In this document: positions 22,683 to 33,200 of the stretch, piece by piece
How positions within the stretch are numbered: the first letter of the stretch is position 1
Layout of the letters: each line of letters starts with the position of its first letter
Assembly (NCBI RefSeq): GCF_021917145.1
Contig: NW_025813938.1
Coordinates: forward strand, 310,001 to 374,000
Source of the DNA: Hypomesus transpacificus
Taxonomy: Eukaryota; Chordata; Actinopteri; Osmeriformes; Osmeridae
DNA length: 64,000 nucleotides
Reading direction: 5' to 3'
Made by a program: the position numbers and the translations under genes
The notes under the pieces: model-generated
Databases searched by the model: none
What the model saw: the letters and a program-made list of their open reading frames with translations, nothing else
Told to the model about the DNA's origin: nothing

Positions 22683-23894
22683 GACCCAAACGCAGAAGAT
22701 GGACAGGGTTCCAAAAACAATGGCTGTGTACAACCAGCTGTGGGTGACACAGTGAAGATCGCAGGCTGGGCTGCAACAACTTATATTCCAAACACCAACT
22801 TCCCTGGGAATGACCAATGTGGTAGGTAACACACCTGCATGACAGGCCACTGTAACCCAACATAACCCATATTCTTAAGTAGGCCTACATATCAAAGTTT
22901 CAGAAGCAGTGGGTTAGCAAGTTTCAGTGTCATGTAAGGGATAATGTTTGACGATATGTTCATTGTCAGGAATTCCGTAGTCCAATTCCTGACATGGGAA
23001 TGATCCCTTAGCTACATATTCGCTTGTTAAATTAAAGTGTAAATGTTGCTCATTCTAGATACAGGCTCAACAGCGAACAGACAGTTTCACTGGAAGTAGG
23101 CTACTTAGGTGTTCATTATCAGAAAATAATGGATACCTGTATCCCATCTGAATCGAGTATTTACCCAGAACATGGTAAACATTTTAAATTTGAACCCACA
23201 GGAAACGATCGACCTCCTAAACTACAGTGTGCTGAAACGCAAGTCCACAGCTATACGAATAACCCAGAACATTACTTACGTACCATGAAGTATGGTGTGC
23301 AGGAATGTTGTGTAAGACATTTTGATATATCCTCATGAATACTGTTGCTTTTTGTATTAACAGGGATTTTAGTTTATCTTGAGAGGTGGGAGGGATGTCA
23401 GTGAGAGAGACAGGGTTAGGGTGCCACTTCTTTACATTTACAATTAGCCATTTAGTAGACGCTCTTATCCAGGGCGATTTACAGTAAGTACAGGGACATT
23501 CCCCCGAGGCAAGTAGGGTGAAGTGCCTTGCCCAAGGACACAACGTCATCTGGCAATGCCGGGAATCGAACCGGCAAACTTCTTATTAATAGCCCAACTC
23601 CTTAACCGTAGAGATATCAGATTTTAAACGTAACAAAAATAAAATATTTAAAAAACTTTTCTTAATTGTTGTATTATAATTGTATTTTTGTAGGCCTGCT
23701 ACATGCACATTTTGGTTTTCACTCCTATCTGCTTCTTATAGGGAGACTCAGGAGCAGGTCTTGAGTACGATGGGAAGCTGTATGGAGTTCTGTCCTCTGG
23801 TTGTCCAGAATTTATCTTTAATGAACCATCAGACTACATGAATCTCTGCCATACAGAATACCGAACATGGATTCATGCCACAGCTGGGGTGTAA
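22683..23894 (+). CDS. Trypsin-family (S1A) serine protease, 3' half only
   Basis: Three exons join in frame: 22683-22821 (phase 0 in, 1 out), 23202-23311 (ends phase 0), 23742-23894 with stop TAA. They encode about 133 residues with S1A landmarks in order: NNGCVQPAVGDTVKIAGWAA, then PPKLQCAETQV, then ECC|GDSGAGLEYDGKLYGVLS around the catalytic serine, and ending YRTWIHATAGV, the usual C-terminal helix. GDSGAG replaces the common GDSGGP. I could not find exons for the signal peptide, the IVGG activation site, the catalytic His or Asp between 21.7 and 22.7 kb. A poly(A) signal AATAAA (23930-23935) follows the stop. Either the 5' exons are too divergent for me to see or the gene is a 5'-truncated remnant; intact splice sites and frame suggest recent decay or a missed 5' part. 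A SINE occupies the last intron. Confidence 0.78.
23433..23615 (-). mobile_element. tRNA-derived SINE, near full length
   Basis: The tail TTTAGTAGACGCTCTTATCC, body GTGCCTTGCCCAAGGACACA and head GGGAATCGAACCGGCAAACT (reverse of a B box) are all present. It is inserted in the last intron of the serine protease remnant. Confidence 0.85.
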
Positions 23895-24172
23895 CTGCTT
23901 CACCAGCTAGGCTGCTGCTGCTGTCTGATAATAAAGAGATCTCAGATCTCCCTGCATGAACTTCCTGTCTGTGTCTCTGTGCTCAACAACATCACTAAGT
24001 TATCAACATATCTCTGAGTTACCAACATCACTAAGTTATCAACATCCCTGTTATTAACATATCTCTGAGTTACCAACATGACTAAGTTATCCTTTCAGCA
24101 ACATCCAGGGGTCTCAAAGGGCTAAAAATGGGAAACAAATGAAACACTTAGATTAAACAAGAAAAAAAGACA

Positions 24173-24178
24173 TTTAAT
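24173..24178 (-). terminator. top3b poly(A) signal candidate
   Basis: ATTAAA on the minus strand, about 47 nt beyond the conserved stop (24225-24227). It gives a very short 3' UTR; a more distal signal could also be used. Confidence 0.45.
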
Positions 24179-24224
24179 TCCACATGATGAAATCATACTA
24201 CAGCTGGTTCAACACTGTAGACCT

Positions 24225-27200
24225 CTACACAAAGTAAGCGGCTAGGGCGGCCATCTTGTCTCTGGGTTTCTTGGGGTTGCCCCTGCGCCCCCTGCCCCTG
24301 CCCCGGCCCCCCCGCCTGGCGCCCCCCCCCCCGGTGCATGGGGTGTCTCATGGTGGCGTGCTTCAGCTCCACCAGGTCCTGGAACACCGGGTCACAGAAC
24401 ACACAGCCGCTGTGCTGCGTCTCTCCTGCCGGCAGCGGGGAGCGCGTCTTGTTGAAGTCCACCGCCACCAGGGAGGCGTCACAGGCCTCACAGCTCTCCT
24501 GCGCCACCTGCAGGACCGGAGGGGAACAGGAGGGAGATAAGGAGGGGAAGATAATCAGTCAACTTTGAATAGTCCCACACACACAGTATCCATACATGGA
24601 ACACATCCTACAAAAAAACAAAATAATAAAAACAGATGAAGTTATGAAGTACCAAAACAGAACCAGAACTCCAGTTAAAACTCCAGATTGCAGAGCATTC
24701 CATATTGAATTAAAAAACACAAGGCCAGTGGTGTTCTTACCTGCACCCTGTGAGCATGCTCAAAGAAGTGCACCAGCACGTTACACCTGTTACAGGCCAT
24801 CCTCCACTTGGGTGCTGAGGTGGGGTCCAGCACCAGCACCCCCCCCTCACACTCCACACACTGAGAGATGCCCAGAGAGCCCAGGGAGTGCTGGCAGGAC
24901 GGGTGGGTGCACTCATTACACCCCATACCTGACAGGGGGGGGAGAGAGAGAGGGGAAGGGAGAGAGAGGAGAGAGGGGCAGGGGAGAGAGACGAGAGAGG
25001 TGCAGGGGAGAGCGAGGAGAGAGGGGCAGGGAGAGAGACGAAAAAGGGGCAGAGGAGAGAGAGGCGCAGAGGTGCAGGGGAGAGAGAGGAGAGAAGGGCA
25101 GGGAGAGAGACGAGAGAGGGGCAGAGGAGAGAGAGGGGCAGAGGTAAAGGGGAGAGAGAGGAGAGAGGGGCAGGGGAGAGAGAGATGGAAGAGAGACAAG
25201 AAAAAGATGGAGGTAGCATTATATAAAAGCAGAACATGATCAGACTCAAGTGTTTATGTGCCTGAAATGGTTCATGTACCAAACCCCATTAACCCCAGAT
25301 AGACAGACCTTTCTTCATGTCTCTGAAGGGGGGGTTGCTGAAGCAGTAGGGGCAGAGGGGGTAGCTCTTCCCCCGGGAGCCGGAGGTCCACAGCACCAGC
25401 TCAAAGTCGTCCAGAGGGCAGCGCAGCTCCTTGTACAGCTTGATGGCTCCGTTCTGAGGCAGGCTGTACGTCTCATCACAGTGGGAGCAGTGGAGCCTGC
25501 TGGGCCTGGCCTGCACACACCAGGGGGGAACTGCCTTATCAGCTCAACGGCCAATGACAAACTGCTTTCTCAGCTGGTCAGCCAATCAGAAACTGCTTCA
25601 TTCACAAGTCAACAAACATGAAGTGGTAAAGAACACAGACACGACCAGGCCTCTACACCTACTGTAGGAGAAGGAGGGGCCTCTACACCTACTGTAGGAG
25701 AGGGAGGGGCCTCTACACCTACTGTAGGAGAGGGAGGGGCCTCTACACCTACTGTAGGAGAAGGAAGGGCCTCTACACCTACTGTAGGAGAGGGAGGGGC
25801 CTCAACACCTACTGTAGGAGAGGGAGGGGCCTCTACATCTACTGTAGGAGGGAGGGGCCTCTACACCTACAGTAGGAGAGGGAGGGGCCTCTTCACCTAC
25901 AGTAGAAAAGGGAGGGGCATCTACATCTACTGTAGGAGTGGGAGGGGCCTCTACATCTACTGTAGGAGAGGGAGGGGCCTCAACACCTACTGTAGGAGAG
26001 GGAGGGGCCTCTACACCTACTGTAGGAGAGGGAGGGGCCTCTACACCTACTGTAGGAGAGGGAGGGGCCTCAACACCTACTGTAGGAGAGGGAGGGCCAG
26101 CAGGAGGGGAAATAACACAGACAAGCTAAGGTGTGTTGGCAGTCAGACCCAATTAGCATCGGGGACGAGTTAGCATCGGGGAAGGTTAGCAGGGCTGACC
26201 TGGATGTACTTCATGAAGCGGTGGCACTTGCCACAGCGGGACAGGGGCTTCCCGCTGGCAGCGATGGGAGAGAAGGAGACCTCCATCAGCTCGTCCATAC
26301 CTGGAGACCAAGAGAGACAGGAACAGGAACCATGCAGACACAACTCCCCTGATCAACCTCTCATTCTAACATCACAGGATGGGGGAGGGGTCAACCTCTC
26401 ATTCTAACATCACAGGATGGGGGAGGGGTCTACCTCTCATTCTAACATCACAGGATGGGGGAGGGGTCAACCTCTCATTCTAACCATCACAGGATGGGGG
26501 AGGGGTCAACCTCTCATTCTAACATCACAGGATGGGGGAGGGGTCAACCTCTCATTCTAACCATCACAGGATGGGGGAGGGGTCAACCTCTCATTCTATC
26601 ATCACAGGATGGGGGAGGGGTCAACCTCTCATTCTAACATCACAGGATGGGGGAGGGGTCAACCTCTCATTCTAACCATCACAGGATGGGGGAGGGGTCA
26701 ACCTCTCATTCTAACATCACAGGATGGGGGAGGGGTCAACCTCTCATTCTAACATCACAGGATGGGGGAGGGGTCAACCTCTCATTCTAACATCACAGGA
26801 TGGGGGAGGGGTCAACCTCTCATTCTAACATCACAGGGTGGGGGAGGGGTCTACCTCTCATTCTAACATCACAGGATGGGTGGAGGAGGGTCTGACTCAC
26901 TGGGGATGGAGTCAACAAAGTAGTGGAACTTCCTCTTGAAGATGTCCAGCGTGTGCTGCAGGACCTGCTGGAAGTTGGCCTGGCCCTGCGCTATCAGGGT
27001 CAGCTGCTTCTCCACAGCACTGCGGATGGTAGGGAGGACCAGCTCTGCATCTGAGGGAAGGAGGGAGGGAAGGAGGGAGGGAGGGAGGGAGGGAGGGAGG
27101 GAAGGAGGGAGGGAGGGAAGGAGGGAGGGAAGGAGGGAGGGAAGGAGGGAGGGAAGGAGGGAGGGAAAGCATCAAACAGAGAGGTACACTAAAGGCATAC

Positions 27201-30200
27201 TCTGTCATTATTTTGTCATGTAAGAAAATGTGGCTTTTAATAACACCTGCACAACCTGTGTTCCACACACCCTGTGCTCCACACACCCTGTGCTCCCCAC
27301 ACCCTGTGCTCCACACCCTGTGCTCCACACACCCTGTGCTCCACACACCCTGTGCTCCCACCCTGTGCTCCACACACCCTGTGCTCCCCACACCCTGTGC
27401 TCCACACACCCTGTGCTCCCCACCCTGTGCTCCACACACCCTGTGCTCCCCACACCCTGTGCTCCCCACCCTGTGCTCCACACACCCTGTGCTCCACACA
27501 CCCTGTGCTCCACACCCTGTGCTCCACACACCCTGTGCTCCACACACCCTGTGCTCCCCACCCTGTGCTCCACACACCCTGTGCTCCCCACCCTGTGCTC
27601 CACACACCCTGTGCTCCACACACCCTGTGCTCCACACCCTGTGCTCCACACCCTGTGCTCCCCACACCCTGTGCTCCACACCCTGTGCTCCACACCCTGT
27701 GCTCCACACACCCTGTGCTCCACACCCTGTGCTCCCCACCCTGTGCTCCACACCCTGTGCTCCACACCCTGTGCTCCACACCTTGTGCTCCACACCCTGT
27801 GCTCCACACCCTGTGCTCCCCACCCTGTGCTCCACACCCTGTGCTCCACACCTTGTGTTCCCCACACCCTGTGCTCCACACCCTGTGCTCCACACCCTGT
27901 GCTCCACACCCTGTGCTCCCCACACCCTGTGCTCCACACCCTGTGCTCCACACCCTGTGCTCCCCACCCTGTGCTCCACACCCTGTGCTCCCCACACCCT
28001 GTGCTCCACACCTTGTGTTCCCCACACCCTGTGCTCCACACCCTGTGCTCCACACCCTGTGCTCCACACCCTGTGCTCCCCACACCCTGTGCTCCACACC
28101 CTGTGCTCCCCACCCTGTGCTCCACACCCTGTGCTCCCCACACCCTGTGCTCCACACCTTGTGTTCCCCACACCCTGTGCTCCACACCCTGTGCTCCACA
28201 CCCTGTGCTCCCCACACCCTGTGCTCCACACCCTGTGTTCCACACCCTGTGCTCCACACCCTGTGCTCCACACCCTGTGCTCCCCACCCTGTGCTCCACA
28301 CCCTGTGCTCCCCACACCCTGTGCTCCACACCTTGTGTTCCCCACACCCTGTGCTCCACACCCTGTGCTCCACACCCTGTGCTCCCCACACCCTGTGCTC
28401 CACACCCTGTGTTCCACACCCTGTGCTCCACACCCTGTGCTCCACACACCCTGTGTTCCACACCCTGTGCTCCCCACACCCTGTGCTCCACACCCTGTGC
28501 TCCACACCCTGTGCTCCACACACCCTGTGCTCCACACCCTGTGCTCCACACCCTGTGCTCCACACCCTGTGCTCCCCACACCCTGTGCTCCACACCCTGT
28601 GCTCCACACCCTGTGCTCCCCACACCCTGTGCTCCACACCCTGTGCTCCCCACACCCTGTGCTCCACACACCCTGTGCTCCACACACCCTGTGCTCCACA
28701 CCCTGTGCTCCCCACACCCTGTGCTCCACACACCCTGTGCTCCACACACCTGTCTTGTAGTAGCCGTGCACCAGCACGATGCCGAGGTTGGTGGGTTTGA
28801 GCTTGCGTCCGTTCTCCACCGTCACATAGTTCCTCTGACACACGTTGTTGATGTGGACAGGGATGCTGGCGTCGGTGCCTGGAGGGTTAGGGTTAGGGTT
28901 AGTGCCTGGAGGGTTAGGGTTAGGGTTAGTGCCTGGAGGGTTAGGGTTAGTGCCTGGAGGGTTAGGGTTAGGGTTAGTGCCTGGAGGGTTAGGGTTAGGG
29001 TTAGTGCCTGGAGGGTTAGGGTTAGGGTTAGTGCCTGGAGGACAGGAGCACGTGTGTGTTAGGGTCCAGGTACTAACTCTTTTATAACTGAATCTATAGA
29101 CTTGTTGTTATAGAATGTGTTATAATAACAGTGCAGAGAAATAAATACAGTAAATAGATTACATAAAAAGTATATAATAAAAATAGAAAGGAGAAGAATC
29201 TAGGAGGTCTGCTGGTGTGGGCTGAACACAGCTGAGCTGACTGACCGATGCCATGTTTCTGAACACAGGTGAACACAGCTGAGCTGACTGACCGATGCCA
29301 TGTTTCTCCATGAGGGTGATGAGCTCAGACTCAGTCAGGTAGTCTGGAGGGCTGGTCTGCTTCTCCACCAGCCTGATGTCCTCCACGCTGAACACGTCCC
29401 CACACTCACACACCGGCATGGCCTCCTCCAGGGGGATGCCCTGCCACGGCATCACCTCCGTGAACCCTGGAGGGTCACACACACACACACACACTGAACT
29501 ACACGCACAGGTTAATGAACTACACACACACACACACACACACACACACTGAACTACACGCACACGTTAATGAACTACACACACATACACACACACACAC
29601 ACACACGTTACTAAACTACAAGCACAAACATTACTGAACCACACACACACGTTTGTTTACGTTACTTGATGAGTAAAAACAGCCAATCAGCTACATCATC
29701 TGGTTGATAATATGGACCCAGACCTTACCAGTAGATCTGGAGTCAGACCTTACCAGTAGGTCTGGAGTCAGACCTTACCAGTAGATCTGGAGTCAGACCT
29801 AACCAGTAGATCTGGAGTCAGACCTAACCAGTAGATCTGGAGTCAGACCTTACCGGCTGAGATGAGCGTCTTTCCGCTGCAGGAGAAGATCTCGGAGGCG
29901 ATGGTGAAGGTGATGGTGGTCTGGAGATACTTGCAGTCCTGGCTGATGGTGGCGATGAAGTGTCGGGTGATGTACTCAAACAGGCGCCAGCCATCACTTC
30001 CTGCAGGGAGAGACAAACCCCTCTGCATTAGCTATGTACTCAAACAGGCGCCAGCCATCACTTCCTGCAGGGAGAGACAAACCCCTCTGCATTAGCTATG
30101 TACTCAAACAGGCACCAGACATCACTTCCTGCAGGGAGAGACAAACCCCTCTGCATTAGCTATGTACTCAAACAGGCACCAGCCATCACTTCCTGCAGGG

Positions 30201-33200
30201 AGAGACAAACCCCTCTGCATTAGCTATGTACTCAAACAGGCGCCAGCCATCACTTCCTGCAGGGAGAGGCAGTTTGTCTGCATTAGCTTTAAATGCAGTA
30301 TCAAGATAACTGAAGAGGTCTGTCAACACGAGCATTACACATGCATAATATCTCATCTCTATGTCCATGTAGAGGCGCCCACCCAGCTCGCTCTCTGAGG
30401 CTGCCCTCATGGGGGTGATGGGGGGGTGGTCGCCCGCGTCTGACCCCTTCCTGGGCCGGTTCAGACCCTCCGACAGCAGGGCCTTCACCTGGGGGGACAA
30501 ACCATCACCATTCATGCACCTGTATCGGGTTTTCAAGGATGTGTGTGTGTGTGACTGTGTCCTGGCCATGCTCACCTCCTGAGCCCAGTAGGGGTGGCTG
30601 GCCTGCTGCTTCAGCGCCCCCTTCAGGTCAAAGTTGTCATGGTACTGCGTGGTCTCTGTGCGGGGGTAGCTGATGTAGCCCTGAGTGTACAGGCGCTCCG
30701 CTATCTGCATGGTGTGCTGGGGACCCATCCCTGCAACACACACACAGTCACTAACACACACACACCCTGCAGCAACACACACACAGTCACTAACACACAC
30801 ACACCCTGCAGCAACACACACACAGTCACTAACACACACACACCCTGCAGCAACACACACACAGTCACTAACACACACACACCCTGCAGCAACACACACA
30901 CCAGTCACTAACACACACACACCCTGCAGCAACACACACACAGTCACTAACACACACACACCCTGCAGCAACACACACACAGTCACTAACACACACACAC
31001 CCTGCAGCAACACACACACAGTCACTAACACACACACACCCTGCAGCAACACACACACCAGTCACTAACCCACACACACCCTGCAGCAACACACACACAG
31101 TCACTAACACACACACACCCTGCAGCAACACACACACAGTCACTAACACACACACACCCTGCAGCAACACACACCAGTCACTAACACACACACACCCTGC
31201 AGCAACACACACACACAGTCACTAACACACACACACCCTGCAGCAACACACACACCAGTCACTAACACACACACACCCTGCAGCAACACACACACCAGTC
31301 ACTAACACACACACACCCTGCAGCAACACACACACAGTCACTAACACACACACACCCTGCAGCAACACACACACAGTCACTAACACACACACACCCTGCA
31401 GCAACACACACACCAGTCACTAACACACACACACCCTGCAGCAACACACACACAGTCACTAACACACACACACCCTGCAGCAACACACACACCAGTCACT
31501 AACACACACACACCCTGCAGCAACACACACACAGTCACTAACACACACACACCCTGCAGCAACACACACACCAGTCACTAACACACACACACCCTGCAGC
31601 AACACACACACAGTCACTAACACACACACACCCTGCAGCAACACACACACAGTCACTAACACACACACACCCTGCAGCAACACACACACAGTCACTAACA
31701 CACACACACCCTGCAGCAACACACACACAGTCACTAACACACACACACCCTGCAGCAACACACACACCAGTCACTAACACACACACACCCTGCAACAACA
31801 CACACACAGTCACTAACACACACACACCCTGCAGCAACACACACACCAGTCACTAACACACACACACCCTGCAGCAACACACACACAGTCACTAACACAC
31901 ACACACCCTGCAGCAACACACACACCAGTCACTAACACACACACACCCTGCAGCAACACACACACAGTCACTAACACACACACACCCTGCAGCAACACAC
32001 ACACAGTCACTAACACACACACACCCTGCAGCAACACACACACAGTCACTAACACACACACACCCTGCAGCAACACACACACAGTCACTAACACACACAC
32101 ACCCTGCAGCAACACACACACCAGTCACTAACCCACACACACCCTGCAGCAACACACACACCAGTCACTAACCCACACACACCCTGCAGCAACACACACA
32201 CCAGTCACTAACCCACACACACCCTGCAGCAACACACACCAGTCACGAACATAAACATAAATTATTCCAAAACAACACTACTGTATAAGCACTTCAAACA
32301 TGTAAGGCCATATGTTTCACTGTCTGCTGGCTATGATGTTCTCCTACACAAAGGGATCCTAAATGCCTGAATGATTCACTGCCCTTAAATGGATTGACGG
32401 CACTAAAAGCCCAGACGGCTGCTCTTCATTTAGTTGAATAGAAGCACAGCGGAAGGTAGAAGCGGTGTGACCCTGACTGAGCTAATGGACCTGACGTCCC
32501 AGCAGGCGCTTGTTACCCAGAGAGGAGCTGGCCACGCGCAGCATCTCCACCGTGTTCAGGGCCTGGGGCCGAGGCTTGGCCTTCTCCTTCTTGCTCACAG
32601 ACTCCACCTGCAGGACAGAAGACAGCATGACGGGGGGAGAAGCCTTGGGATTGGAAAAGCCAGAGCAACAAGTTCACACTCTGTACAGCTGACACTTTAG
32701 GTGAGATTAATGACTTGTGAAGCCATGCCTTCCATGTGTCTAATCAGTTGTCAGAAGGGCATGTTCTCAACAGTGGTTTGACAACAGGTGCCAGTAGAGG
32801 GGGTGATGTCGGAGTGAGGTGAGGTGGTGATGTCAGAGTGAGGTGAGGTGGTGATGTCAGAGTGAGGTGAGGTGGTGATGTCAGAGTGAGGTGAGGTGGG
32901 GATGTCGGGGTGAGGTGGTGATGTCGGAGTAAGGTGAGGTGGTGATGTCGGGGTGAGGTGAGGAAGTGATGTCAGAGTGAGGTGAGGTGGTGATGTTGGG
33001 GTGAGGTGAGGTGGAGATGTCGGGATGAGGTGAGGTGGTGCTGTTGAGTCCTGTGTGACGGTCTCACCTTGGCTTCTCTGGAGGTCTTGACTAAGTTGAC
33101 AAACATCTGCCCCACGTCCCTGTCGAAGACCCTCCCTCTGTCCCAGTCCAGAGTCAAGGGGCTGTCCTTCCCCTTGAACACCTACACACACACAGTTTAA

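Noticed and set aside
27208-29062. Open frames of 500-640 codons on both strands
   Set aside because: They are produced by the short repeat lacking stop triplets; four frames are open together, the peptides are pure repeats, and real top3b exon 13 lies at the array edge.
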